A stretch of DNA of 48,510 nt from Thermoplasmata archaeon (GTDB lineage: Archaea; Thermoplasmatota; Penumbrarchaeia; JAEHCK01), in contig JAEHCK010000021.1 of NCBI GenBank assembly GCA_020696345.1, positions 1-48,510 of the forward strand, in the 5' to 3' direction. The translations under genes and the position numbers were made by a program. Positions within the stretch are counted from its first letter, which is position 1, and every line of letters starts with the position of its first letter. The notes below the pieces were generated by a model that made no database searches, was not told the DNA's origin, and saw nothing but the letters and a program-made list of their open reading frames with translations. This document shows, one piece after another, positions 27,431 through 36,074 of the stretch.

Positions 27431-28132
27431 ATGGAGCTGGAAAGGATAAAAACCGGTATAAATGGTTTTGATAGGCTGATCAATGGCGGGTTCATCGCTA
27501 ATACCATGAACCTGGTCACCGGCCCCGCCGGTAGTGGTAAGAGCCTGTTCGGGATGCAGTTTATCTATAATGGTGTTGTGGAGTCCGACCAAACGGGTAT
27601 ATTCGTCACCCTTGAAGAAGGCAGTGAAAATATCAGAAACACCATGCTGACTTATGATATGGATATCCAAAAATACATTAATGAAGGTAAATTATACATC
27701 ATAGATCTCGGTGAGGTTGAGAAGGATTCCTCGAAAGGTGCGCGGCGTATCCGTGGTTTTGAATCACTTGCCGAGTTCCTATCAAACTTGATAAAAATAA
27801 GCCGTGCAAAACGCGTTGTAGTAGACTCTTTGAGTCCGGTTGGCAATCATTACGAGAACGATGGTGACCTGCGCCAGGGTCTGTTTCGGTTTGGCAGGTT
27901 TTTAAAAGAAAGTAAGGTTACTACACTGGTCACTACGGAATCTATCAGTTCGGAAAAGATCACACGTTTTGGTGTGGAGGAATTTATTGCGGATAGCTTT
28001 GTTCAATTGAGTCTTCGCGAGGAGGCTGGTGAGCTAAACCGGTATCTATTGGTCCGAAAGCTCCGATTCTCCTCCCATGACCATAAGGTTCATAAATATA
28101 CCATTGCTCCAGAGGGAATAATGATCAAATGA
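27431..28132 (+). CDS. KaiC-like RecA-superfamily ATPase (233 aa)
   Basis: Single-domain KaiC/GvpD-like ATPase: Walker A GPAGSGKS at residues 31-38, the family lead-in GINGFDRLINGGFIANTMNLVTG, TLEEGSENI, and Walker B-like RVVVDSLSPV. Such proteins are regulatory ATPases that often act in archaeal signalling or motility; the partner here is unknown. AAGGTGG precedes the ATG. Transcribed convergently with mtnA, whose stop lies 20 bases away. Confidence 0.9.
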   Translation: MELERIKTGINGFDRLINGGFIANTMNLVTGPAGSGKSLFGMQFIYNGVVESDQTGIFVTLEEGSENIRNTMLTYDMDIQKYINEGKLYIIDLGEVEKDSSKGARRIRGFESLAEFLSNLIKISRAKRVVVDSLSPVGNHYENDGDLRQGLFRFGRFLKESKVTTLVTTESISSEKITRFGVEEFIADSFVQLSLREEAGELNRYLLVRKLRFSSHDHKVHKYTIAPEGIMIK

Positions 28133-28151
28133 TCTAAGATTAAGTGATCTT

Positions 28152-29237
28152 TCAAAGTGAACCTGATTTTAAACCACTTAGTGCTTTATTCTTCACAACA
28201 TCTTCGATCTCATCAGGTTTCAGCACGCCAAATTCGGTGATGAATCCGGTGATGTATTTGTGTGGTGTTACATCAAATGCGGGGTTCCGGGCGCAAATTC
28301 CCTCATTTGTGATGGGCAGGCCGTTGACCATTAATACCTCCTCACTGCCACGCTCCTCGATGGGTATCTCGGAACCACTGGTTTTGGACATGTCGATCGT
28401 TGAGATCGGCGCTGCAATATAGAAGGGTACGCCATTCTCATGCGCCAATACCGCTTTTTCATATGTGCCGATCTTATTAGCGGCATCACCATTTCGGGTG
28501 ATTCGGTCAGCGCCGGTGATCACTAGGTCTATCTCGCCGCAGTGTAGGTAGTAACCTGCGGCATTATCCACGATCAATGTATGAGATATCCCCTCATTGT
28601 ATAGTTCCCATGCGGTGAGCTTCGCACCCTGGAGCCGCGGCCTGGTTTCATCGACATATACGAAAATGTTCTTTCCGTGCTCGTTGGCGAACCTCATGGG
28701 TGCGAGCGCGGTACCGTGATCAACGGTTGCCAGGGCACCGGCATTGCAGTGTGTTAGAACCTTATCTCCGTCTTTAATAAGTTCGTTGCCGAATTTACCG
28801 ATCGTTCTACATCGTGCAATGATCTCCTGTACATAATTTTCCGCAGCCAATGCGGGCTTTTCACCGGCGGCCAATCGGGTCATCATGTGTTCCACGGCGA
28901 AGAATAGATCAAATGCGGTGGGACGTGTGGCCAGAAATTTATCTCGCACCATTTCAAGATCATGATCCTGTTTTTGATCTGCCGCCTGGGCCATACCATA
29001 TGCGGCCATTGCACCGATCGCCGGAGCACCGCGGATCACCATATCGTTGATCGCAAAGATCACATCCTCATAATTTTTTACCTCGGATATCTCAAATTTA
29101 TTTGGCAGCACTCGCTGGTCGATCAAGTAGATAACATTGTTCTTGAACCAGATGGCGGGCAGGTCGTAGATGTTATCTGCACTTGGGGTTATTTCGAATC
29201 TCTTAACTAGCTCTTGAGGGATATTTCTGATCTTCAA
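28152..29237 (-). CDS. mtnA: S-methyl-5-thioribose-1-phosphate isomerase (MtnA; aIF2B-like fold)
   Basis: Isomerises 5-methylthioribose-1-phosphate to methylthioribulose-1-phosphate in methylthioadenosine salvage. The motifs are all present: RGAPAIGAMAAYG, HCNAGALATVDHGTALAP with catalytic C164, VYVDETRPRLQGAKLTAWEL, and ITGADRITRNGD with D244. 361 residues, normal length, with a short N-terminal extension before LIDQRVLPN. Some archaeal homologues act as ribose-1,5-bisphosphate isomerases, but the length and motif set favour MtnA. The aldolase-like gene lies one base upstream on the same strand, so they form an operon. Confidence 0.9.
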   Translation of the reverse strand: MKIRNIPQELVKRFEITPSADNIYDLPAIWFKNNVIYLIDQRVLPNKFEISEVKNYEDVIFAINDMVIRGAPAIGAMAAYGMAQAADQKQDHDLEMVRDKFLATRPTAFDLFFAVEHMMTRLAAGEKPALAAENYVQEIIARCRTIGKFGNELIKDGDKVLTHCNAGALATVDHGTALAPMRFANEHGKNIFVYVDETRPRLQGAKLTAWELYNEGISHTLIVDNAAGYYLHCGEIDLVITGADRITRNGDAANKIGTYEKAVLAHENGVPFYIAAPISTIDMSKTSGSEIPIEERGSEEVLMVNGLPITNEGICARNPAFDVTPHKYITGFITEFGVLKPDEIEDVVKNKALSGLKSGSL

Positions 29238-29238
29238 T

Positions 29239-29871
29239 TTATTTGCCCCCGTCCTGCAAGTTGGTTTTTATTAAATTATACACATGCTCAAGTGTTTTAC
29301 CCACGGTAAGGACGCATTGGATATTATCGCCTATTATAAGTGAGATCTCGGAGCTCTTGGCACTTTTTATTATCTCTAATGCCAGATCAATATCTACCAC
29401 CCCTTTGGTCTGGGTCACCTTTGGAAATTTCCCGGTTTGGAACTTCTCCAGTATTTCCCGATCCTCCAGCATGATGATACTATTGACCTCGGGCAGCCCG
29501 CGATATATGAACCAGTGTAAAGAAGTTTTTGGGGTGGGTGCCTCGTTACCTATGACTACTAGATTATTTCTCACGGGATCGTAATCAATGACCTCCACGA
29601 ACGAGTCGCGGTTCAGATCGGAAAACTCAAGATCGGGAGTATTGATCAGGAACCCCGAACCGGTTCTGAGGCTTATACTTGCAATTCCCTTGATCTTATC
29701 TGTATTACGAGACCTTTCCAGAACAGAAACGAGCTCGTCCGCACGACGGTTAAACCGAAGACCGCGCTTGATCAATTGTGTGTTAGGTTCAAGAAGGGCG
29801 GCTAACATTCCACTTTTTTGGACCTCGTCTAACAATACATTATTACCAGTACTTTTTAGTTTATCTGTCAT
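29239..29871 (-). CDS. Class II aldolase/MtnB-like protein lacking the HxH metal motif (210 aa)
   Basis: Class II aldolase/adducin fold: SLRTGSGFLINTPDLEFSDLNRDSFVEVID, then NEAPTPKTSLHWFIYRGLPEVNSIIMLED, and a C-terminal VGKTLEHVYNLI helix. In active members the segment after the PDV-AVV equivalent is HTH, which binds the catalytic metal; here it is MLED. One histidine of the usual set (LH) remains. Adjacent to mtnA, it would be expected to act on methylthioribulose-1-phosphate (dehydratase or aldolase), but the altered site suggests a changed metal or a different function. Confidence 0.75.
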   Translation of the reverse strand: MTDKLKSTGNNVLLDEVQKSGMLAALLEPNTQLIKRGLRFNRRADELVSVLERSRNTDKIKGIASISLRTGSGFLINTPDLEFSDLNRDSFVEVIDYDPVRNNLVVIGNEAPTPKTSLHWFIYRGLPEVNSIIMLEDREILEKFQTGKFPKVTQTKGVVDIDLALEIIKSAKSSEISLIIGDNIQCVLTVGKTLEHVYNLIKTNLQDGGK

Positions 29872-30147
29872 CGATAACGGAATATGTTTTATTCATAAAA
29901 TTATTTTCTATTGGATTTATGAATGGAAAATTGTGGATGGTGGATCGTGAATTAGGTGTGAGGAGGGGTGGCCAACTATAAGTTGTTAAATAAAATATGG
30001 CAGGTGTGAGGTGAGAGTACGCTCGTTTCACTCGCTTGAGGTGAGAAGGCTATCCAATTTACCCTTCAACCCACCCTCAAAACTCAAGGTTGCGCAAGCA
30101 ACCGTACTCAAACCTCACAGTGTGCCCAAGCAACAATCAAGCAGATT
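29872..30147. other. Gene-free stretch with a short hairpin
   Basis: Contains the perfect hairpin GGTTGCGCAAGCAACC at about 30087-30102 and runs related to ACCTCACACC. No ORF with a ribosome site and no known RNA motif seen. Confidence 0.4.
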
Positions 30148-31347
30148 TTACTCAACAGAAACCGTTTCTTCATCATAAATTTCTACCGGTTTCGCTAGCT
30201 CTTCGAAATACCGTTTCAATATCCATTTGCCAGCACTTTGTATTATCTGTTTACTATATTTCAAAACCTTTTCAATATCTTCCACACTAGCATTTTGGTG
30301 GTCGATCAAAATGGATTGTAGAACTTTGGCCGAAGTTACGCCTGCAGGAAAGGTTTCAAGATGGTAGATCAGCTCTTGCTCTAGTTCTTCATCTAGTTCG
30401 TGTTCAAATGTTGTCTGGAGCGCTTCAACTGATCTTACCTTTTCTTTTGGCTTTTCCAGATATGTTCTTAACTCGGTTTTAATGATATCGTTATTAACAA
30501 AGGCTTTGGCTACCGGGCTTCCCCTGCCTTTCTTGACCCAACCACGCACAACCTCTTTGTTTAGTTCCAAAACTTTACCGATCTCATTATATGACCAATT
30601 ATACTGTTTTGCCAGTGCCATTGAGATATGATAGAATTTGTGATCAAAAGTCAGTTCATTAATGATTTTACAGTATTCACGGTTTATGACTCGGTCATCC
30701 ATTAGATCTTCGAAAGCATCCCAAGGCTTGCGTTTATCGGTGATCCAGCATGAAATTGTCTTCTCGGGGATCTGCTTTATAAGATTGAAATGGTTGGATA
30801 ATATTTTGCTAATTACTCGTCCACCGATACGGCCAGCACCGATATTGGACCGTGCTTCTTTTGATAAACGCAAAGCAAGAAAATATTCCAAATTATGGAT
30901 GGTAGTTTCAGTTTTTAAAGATCTTAATAATTTATTAAACTCTTTATCAACCAGTTTTGGATCGTAAAAGAACTTCTTTATCTCGTTCGGTACTTTACCA
31001 TAATGCCAGGATCTGACCGTGCTGGTTGGTAGACCTAACGTTTTGCTTACGAATGCAACCGGTAGATCCATGTCAAGTAATCGTTTGGTTAAAAAATAAT
31101 CCAGATTCTCTTTCGTAATCTTTTTTCGTAATTTTTTAACTATTTTTTCATAATTTTTCAGTGTAATATTCATCTTTGCCAAATAATGATCGCTTCCATT
31201 CTGCATCCAGCTCTGGACTTCTCCACGAGTTTTACCCAAAAACTTTGCAGTTGACGCCGCCCCGAATTTATATTGTTTAAGTAGGAGTGCCACCCTGAAT
31301 TGTGTTGCCTGATATTTCAAAAAGTTTTCATCAGTATTTTTTACCAC
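30148..31347 (-). CDS. Protein with four tandem helix-turn-helix modules (399 aa)
   Basis: Four related ~95-residue segments each hold a helix-turn-helix signature ending in Trp: STAKFLGKTRGEVQSWMQNG; VSKTLGLPTSTVRSWHYG; a weaker one with PEKTISCWITDKRKPW; and IGKVLELNKEVVRGWVKKG. Each is followed by a helical segment (ENLDYFLTKRLL, HNLEYFLALRLS, FYHISMALAKQY). The C-terminal ~100 residues are acidic and helical. No recombinase or nuclease catalytic motif is visible, so a DNA-binding regulator or nucleoid protein that reads several half-sites is most likely. Start set at the GTG at 31347, which has GGTGAG four bases upstream; a GTG three codons earlier is possible. I do not recognise the family. 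Confidence 0.7.
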   Translation of the reverse strand: MVKNTDENFLKYQATQFRVALLLKQYKFGAASTAKFLGKTRGEVQSWMQNGSDHYLAKMNITLKNYEKIVKKLRKKITKENLDYFLTKRLLDMDLPVAFVSKTLGLPTSTVRSWHYGKVPNEIKKFFYDPKLVDKEFNKLLRSLKTETTIHNLEYFLALRLSKEARSNIGAGRIGGRVISKILSNHFNLIKQIPEKTISCWITDKRKPWDAFEDLMDDRVINREYCKIINELTFDHKFYHISMALAKQYNWSYNEIGKVLELNKEVVRGWVKKGRGSPVAKAFVNNDIIKTELRTYLEKPKEKVRSVEALQTTFEHELDEELEQELIYHLETFPAGVTSAKVLQSILIDHQNASVEDIEKVLKYSKQIIQSAGKWILKRYFEELAKPVEIYDEETVSVE

Positions 31348-31628
31348 ATTTCTCACCTATTATTTATCCGGGAATTTTAATTCCCTTATGTAATTATGTT
31401 CGTTTCAAAGTTAATAAAGGTTATTTTGTAACTTATCCGAGTTACACTAAAACATTAGAAAATAATACAGATATTAATCAAATTCGGATCCGGAAGTAAC
31501 TTACTTCGGTGAATCCGAATCGTATTTGGAGAGGTTTATAACTTAAAATAATCCGATAGTGACAACAAAATATTAAATAGTCTCTCTGGTATGTTTGAAC
31601 GCTTTCTAAGGAAAATAAAGGTGATTAT

Positions 31629-31781
31629 CTGACAGAATGGAAATGTTCGAAATGTGGATATAAGTTAACAGCGGAAACTCCCCCTACAACATGTCCGTCT
31701 TGTAGTCAAACATGTGAATTCATAAATGTAACCTGCTACATTCCGGAATGCGGGGAGTCGGGTACCGATACACGATTATAA
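31629..31781 (+). CDS. Rubredoxin-like small protein (50 aa) with an apparent CTG start
   Basis: Reads LTEWKCSKCGYKLTAETPPTTCPSC...CEFINVTCYIPECG. CxxCGY and CPxC are the iron-binding knuckles of a rubredoxin-type domain; PP before the second knuckle is typical. It should carry one Fe(Cys)4 centre and shuttle electrons. The frame has no ATG, GTG or TTG after the upstream stop at 31596, but AAAGGTGAT ends three bases before CTG at 31629. It precedes the peroxiredoxin gene by ~180 bases, which fits a role as electron donor in oxidant defence. Confidence 0.65.
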   Translation: MTEWKCSKCGYKLTAETPPTTCPSCSQTCEFINVTCYIPECGESGTDTRL

Positions 31782-31847
31782 ATATCATTTAATATTTAAT
31801 TTAACATAATCGTGAATTGGAAAGTGTAAATTGCAAATTGTAAATTT

Positions 31848-31903
31848 GAACAATTTTCTAGAGAAAAATTATTCTACATTGGAAAACTCTTCGACTTTTC
31901 CAA
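31848..31903. repeat. Double-hairpin intergenic repeat, copy 1
   Basis: First hairpin GAACAATTTTCT.../AAAAATTATTC (31848-31874), second TTGGAAAA/TTTTCCAA around CTCTTCGAC (31879-31903). Copies at 34628-34683 and 35700-35755. Confidence 0.75.
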
Positions 31904-31962
31904 AGTTGTAAAGTGTAAAGTGTATAAGATAAAGGTTGATTTAAAAAGTGAGGTGATTCCAT

Positions 31963-32430
31963 ATGGAAGAGAAAAGTGTAATTAAAAGAGGTGTAAAAGC
32001 ACCGGAATTTAGTTTGAAAGACCAGAACGAAAATGAGATACATTTATCGGATTTTAAAGGTAAGAAGGTATTGTTATCATTCCATCCGCTAGCCTGGACG
32101 CCAATTTGTGCGAAACAAATGAAATCGTTGGAAGAAAATAAAAAGCGTTTAGATGGACTGAATACGATCGCATTAGGTGTAAGTGTAGATTCTGTCCCCA
32201 CCAAGAAGGCCTGGGCAAAAGATCTGGGCGTGGACCAGACAAAACTGCTTTCAGATTTTTGGGACCATGGCGGGTTTGCAAAAGAACTTGGTATATTTAG
32301 GGACGAAAACGGTTTCTCGGAAAGAGCAAATATTATTATAAATGAAAATGGCGAAGTGGACTTTGTGAAAATTTATCCCATCAAAGAGGTTCCGGATATA
32401 GAAGAGATCATCAACAAGTTAAAAGAATAA
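31963..32430 (+). CDS. 1-Cys peroxiredoxin (AhpC/TSA family, 155 aa)
   Basis: Reduces peroxides. The thioredoxin-fold motifs are [38 protein letters not shown] with the peroxidatic C49 in the TPxC context, and a downstream [16 protein letters not shown]. It is the only cysteine in the protein, so reduction must come from an outside thiol or the nearby rubredoxin- or thioredoxin-like proteins. GAGGTGAT precedes the ATG by five bases. The thioredoxin-domain gene starts 20 bases downstream, in an apparent operon. Confidence 0.92.
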   Translation: MEEKSVIKRGVKAPEFSLKDQNENEIHLSDFKGKKVLLSFHPLAWTPICAKQMKSLEENKKRLDGLNTIALGVSVDSVPTKKAWAKDLGVDQTKLLSDFWDHGGFAKELGIFRDENGFSERANIIINENGEVDFVKIYPIKEVPDIEEIINKLKE

Positions 32431-32450
32431 ATGATCGGAAACTGAATTTA

Positions 32451-34586
32451 ATGACTAAAAACTTGAAAAATAAGAAAAACGATACAAAAGCCAATAGGCT
32501 AATAGAAGAAAAAAGCCCGTATTTATTACAACATGCAAATAATCCGGTAGATTGGTATCCCTGGTGTGATGAAGCCTTTGAAGCGGCACGTAAGAAAAAT
32601 AAACCGATCTTATTATCCATTGGGTATTCCACATGTCATTGGTGTCATGTGATGGCACACGAGTCATTTGAAGATAGCAAAGTAGCCGAACTAATGAATG
32701 AAACTTTTATTTCTATCAAAGTGGACCGTGAAGAGCGGCCCGATATCGACGGGGTTTATATGGCGGTGTGCCACGCAATGACCGGTAGTGGCGGCTGGCC
32801 GCTCACTATTTTCATGACCCCTGATAAAAAACCGATTTTTGCGGCAACATATCTGCCCAAAGAACCAAGGTTTGGTCAGCCAGGGATCATTGATGTTATA
32901 AAAAAAATAAAAGATATGTGGACAAATAATAATCCGGATCTAATAGCTTCGGCCAACAAGATCGCAATCTCTCTTCAGCAGCAAACAACGCAAATAGTAG
33001 GTGATGAACTAACAGACGTTGTATTAACATTAGCATTTTCAGAATTGGACCAGCGTTTTGACGAGGACGAAGGCGGATTCGGGAATGCACCGAAATTTCC
33101 CACACCGCACACATTACTTTTTTTGCTCAGGAATTGGCACCGTACAGGTGATGAGAATGCACTGGCCATGGTGGAAAAAACACTGCAGGCAATTCGCAAG
33201 GGTGGTATATTCGATCATATCGGTTTTGGTGTTCACAGGTATTCAACTGATTACAAATGGCTGGTGCCGCATTTCGAGAAGATGTTGTATGACCAGGCGT
33301 TATTGGCTATGGCATATACAGAAACTTACCAGGCAACAGGTAAAGAAGAATACAGGTTAAGTGCCAAACAGATCTTTGGTTATGTGCTTCGTGACATGAC
33401 CGCGCCGGAGGGCGGGTTCTATTCTGCGGAGGATGCGGATTCCGAAGGTGAAGAGGGTAAGTTCTATTTATGGACTGAAGGTGAAATTCGAGAAATTCTA
33501 GGTAAAGAGGACGCCGATCTGATCATAAAAGTGTTTAATATTCAACCCTCAGGCAATTTCATTGACCGGCTAATAAGTAAAAAGGTGGGAACTAATATAT
33601 TACATTTGACAACTTCAATGGATGACCTAGCTTCCGAACTGAAAATGCCCATAGTGCATTTACAAAATAGGGTCGAAGATCTTCGCAAGAAAATGTTCAG
33701 TGTACGTGAGGCACGTGTGCACCCGCACAAGGATGACAAGATCCTCACTGACTGGAATGGTCTGATGATCGCCGCACTTGCTAAAGGCGGCCGAGTGTTC
33801 AACAAGGCAGAGTATACCTCCGCTGCCGAGCGCGCGTTGAAGTTCATTCTAGAGACCATGACCATGGGTTCAACCGAAAAGGAGAATGGTCTTTTACACC
33901 GCTACCGCGACGGTGATGCATCAATAGATGGATATGTTAATGATTATTCATTCCTGATCTGGGGTTTACTTGAGTTGTATGAAACCACTTTTGATGATGA
34001 TCATCTTGAGTGTGCTCTAAAATTGAATGATTATTTGCTGACCCATTTCTGGGATAAAGCCAATGGAGGATTCTATGTCACACAAGAGGCCGATGAAGAA
34101 CTATTATTTAGAGATAAAGAGGTTTATGATGGTGCTATACCCTCAGGTAATTCCATAGCACTTTTGAACATGTTAAAACTTGCACGGTTGACCGGTAATT
34201 CCGAATTAGAAGAAAGAGCAAACAAACTGATACGTGCTTTCTCTATCGGTGTTAAACGGTTACCATCAGGGCACACTCAATTCTTAATTGGCCTGGATTA
34301 TGCACTTGGCCCAGCGTATGAAGTGGTAATAAAGGGAAAGCATGATGCAAAAGGAACAAGAAATATGATACAAGCGTTAAATACAAATTTTATACCAAAT
34401 AAAGTAATACTTTTTAATCCAAAACAATTACCCAACAATATTTTAATTCAGATCCCGGATCCAATAATAAAGGTTGAAAATGACAAAGAACAAACCAAAG
34501 CTTATGTTTGTGTAAATTATTCATGTAAAAAGCCAACTTCTGATGTTGAAGAAATGTTGAGGCTGCTAGGGGTAAAAAACCAGTAG
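32451..34586 (+). CDS. YyaL/SSP411-type thioredoxin-domain protein (711 aa)
   Basis: The N-terminal DUF255-type thioredoxin domain is unmistakable: [29 protein letters not shown] (C62, C65), [26 protein letters not shown]. The remaining ~500 residues form the alpha/alpha-toroid (glycosidase-like) domain with [46 protein letters not shown] and [11 protein letters not shown]. Family members are widespread cytosolic proteins of uncertain substrate; a thiol-redox role is likely. Full length for the family. Follows the peroxiredoxin gene closely. Confidence 0.92.
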   Translation: MTKNLKNKKNDTKANRLIEEKSPYLLQHANNPVDWYPWCDEAFEAARKKNKPILLSIGYSTCHWCHVMAHESFEDSKVAELMNETFISIKVDREERPDIDGVYMAVCHAMTGSGGWPLTIFMTPDKKPIFAATYLPKEPRFGQPGIIDVIKKIKDMWTNNNPDLIASANKIAISLQQQTTQIVGDELTDVVLTLAFSELDQRFDEDEGGFGNAPKFPTPHTLLFLLRNWHRTGDENALAMVEKTLQAIRKGGIFDHIGFGVHRYSTDYKWLVPHFEKMLYDQALLAMAYTETYQATGKEEYRLSAKQIFGYVLRDMTAPEGGFYSAEDADSEGEEGKFYLWTEGEIREILGKEDADLIIKVFNIQPSGNFIDRLISKKVGTNILHLTTSMDDLASELKMPIVHLQNRVEDLRKKMFSVREARVHPHKDDKILTDWNGLMIAALAKGGRVFNKAEYTSAAERALKFILETMTMGSTEKENGLLHRYRDGDASIDGYVNDYSFLIWGLLELYETTFDDDHLECALKLNDYLLTHFWDKANGGFYVTQEADEELLFRDKEVYDGAIPSGNSIALLNMLKLARLTGNSELEERANKLIRAFSIGVKRLPSGHTQFLIGLDYALGPAYEVVIKGKHDAKGTRNMIQALNTNFIPNKVILFNPKQLPNNILIQIPDPIIKVENDKEQTKAYVCVNYSCKKPTSDVEEMLRLLGVKNQ

Positions 34587-34627
34587 TATTATTGATGGGG
34601 GAATTGGAAAATGCAAATTGTAAACTT

Positions 34628-34858
34628 GAACAATTTTCTAGAGAAAAATTGTTCTACATTGAGAAACCCTTTGGCTTTCTCAAAGCTTCGATAATTTTCT
34701 AGCGTAAATTATCTCGAGCTATAAATTCTTTTTATAATTATGTAATTAAATTCAGAATTTATACCTTTGTAAAAAATTTGCCAAGGCAAATTGTAAAAGG
34801 TAAAAGTCAAAATTGTGATCATATTTTGTCATTTGGATTTGGGATTTTCTTGGGATTT
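34628..34858. repeat. Double-hairpin intergenic repeat, copy 2, with shared tail
   Basis: First hairpin GAACAATTTTCT.../AAAAATTGTTC (34628-34654), second TTGAGAAA/TTTCTCAA (34659-34683). Compared with copies 1 and 3 both arms of the second stem changed together (GGAA/TTCC to GAGA/TCTC). A tail at about 34814-34858 (TTTTGTCATTTGGATTTGGG) recurs at about 35779-35813 after copy 3. Confidence 0.7.
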
Positions 34859-34861
34859 TCG

Positions 34862-34874
34862 AAAAGTATATATG
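34862..34874 (+). promoter_or_regulatory. TATA box of the TumE toxin-antitoxin operon
   Basis: AAAAGTATATATG, with a purine-rich BRE-like flank, lies about 30-40 bases upstream of the ATG at 34904, so the transcript would have a very short leader. GAGG lies just before the ATG. Confidence 0.6.
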
Positions 34875-34903
34875 TCATATAAGCACATATGTATTAAGAG
34901 GAC

Positions 34904-35263
34904 ATGGTTAAACTTGTGATCCGCGAGACCCGAAGATTAAATAAAAATGAAATTATCGATGCAAAACTATGGGAAGTACCAGTTACCAAAGAAAATCCAG
35001 ATGGAGTTACATACTCACTTAATTATCGAATATTTGATAAAAAAAAAGGAGATTGGAGGTCCATAATCAGATACGATAATGCTCATAAATACAAGAATCA
35101 TAAAACAAAACACCATAGACATATAGGAAGTGAAGTAACAGAAATTAAATTTGATAATTTAGATAAATTATATTCAGAACTATTAAAAATAAGAAATAAA
35201 TTGAAAAAAGAAAGAAAGATCCACAAAATAGATGAGGTGGACACATGGGAAGATTTAAAGTAA
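34904..35263 (+). CDS. TumE-family (DUF6516-like) putative toxin (119 aa)
   Basis: Small basic protein with YSLNYRIFDKKKGDWRSIIRYDNAHKYKNHKTKHHRHIGSEV, the pattern of TumE-type toxins, which resemble RelE-like RNases; the His-rich KTKHHRH segment is the likely active or binding region. It overlaps the next gene by 19 bases, and archaeal TumE genes are commonly followed by such an HTH partner. Toxicity is inferred from family, not seen. Confidence 0.7.
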   Translation: MVKLVIRETRRLNKNEIIDAKLWEVPVTKENPDGVTYSLNYRIFDKKKGDWRSIIRYDNAHKYKNHKTKHHRHIGSEVTEIKFDNLDKLYSELLKIRNKLKKERKIHKIDEVDTWEDLK

Positions 35264-35619
35264 AAAATATTGAGATCATTGCTATGTCTGATAAAGAGTA
35301 TGGCAAACATTTGAATGATCTGTATAATAAAGTTAAAAATAGAAAAGCTAAATCTGAAGAACGAATAGTATTAACTTCAATTTCAGATCTAAATAAAATA
35401 TTAACTCCAGCACGTCTTAGACTTATTCGGACCATTAAAAAGAAAAATCCCAGATCAATTAGTGTTTTAGCAAAATTATTAGTTAGAGATCGAGCAAATG
35501 TATATCGAGATTTGAAGTATTTGGAAGGATTAGGTTTAATATCTCTAGAACAACACAAAATGGAAACAACACCCATATTTGATTTTGAAAAGATCCATGT
35601 GGAAATCTCGGTGTCATAA
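35245..35619 (+). CDS. HTH DNA-binding antitoxin-like partner (124 aa)
   Basis: A winged-HTH region (LTPARLRLIRTIKKKNPRSISVLAKLLVRDRANVYRDLKYLEGLGLISLE) follows a helical N-terminus. This matches the HVO_A0114-type regulators that accompany TumE toxins in archaea. Start at the ATG with GAGGTGG just upstream, inside the toxin gene. It probably neutralises the toxin and represses the shared promoter at ~34868. Confidence 0.75.
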   Translation: MGRFKVKNIEIIAMSDKEYGKHLNDLYNKVKNRKAKSEERIVLTSISDLNKILTPARLRLIRTIKKKNPRSISVLAKLLVRDRANVYRDLKYLEGLGLISLEQHKMETTPIFDFEKIHVEISVS

Positions 35620-35699
35620 TACACCACCCATTGTCCATCGCAAGCACAAAACTATCAGAATTATTGATTAGGGAATTTTAAAGTGTAAATTGGAAATTT

Positions 35700-35755
35700 G
35701 AACATTTTTCTAGAGAAAAATTGTTCTACATTGGAAAACTCTTCGACTTTTCCAA
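35700..35755. repeat. Double-hairpin intergenic repeat, copy 3
   Basis: First hairpin at 35700-35726, second TTGGAAAA/TTTTCCAA at 35731-35755, followed by the tail shared with copy 2. The copy-2 segment between hairpins and tail is shorter here. Confidence 0.75.
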
Positions 35756-35815
35756 AGTTGTAAAAGTTAAAATTGTGATTATATTTTGTCATTTGGATTT
35801 GGGATTTTCTTGGGG

Positions 35816-36074
35816 CTATAATAATTTTTATTTTTACCTAAATCGGGAGAAGAACCACTTTATATTCTTTTCTATCCCAGTTCGTGTTTATTCGGCTCGT
35901 GCCCGGGTAAGTTTGTAGATGCTTGCAGGTGAAAGGCCTGTCCTGGTAAAAACAACATAACTCAACTTGGGGAAGGCCCTCTACTTTAATTTGATAAGAT
36001 GCTTAAAAAAAATTAAATAATATATAGTAATTAAGCCAATTCCAAGTGGCAAAATATCAAAAGGTAGATTATCC
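35816..36074. other. Gene-free stretch with a G/C-richer block
   Basis: About 35875-35990 is richer in G and C than the surrounding intergenic DNA (GGCTCGTGCCCGGG, GCAGGTGAAAGGCCTG, TTGGGGAAGGCCC) and can form short stems. No ORF with a ribosome site. It could be an untranslated leader or small RNA, or a gene remnant. AATAATATATAG at about 36017 is a candidate TATA box for the GTPase gene. Confidence 0.3.
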
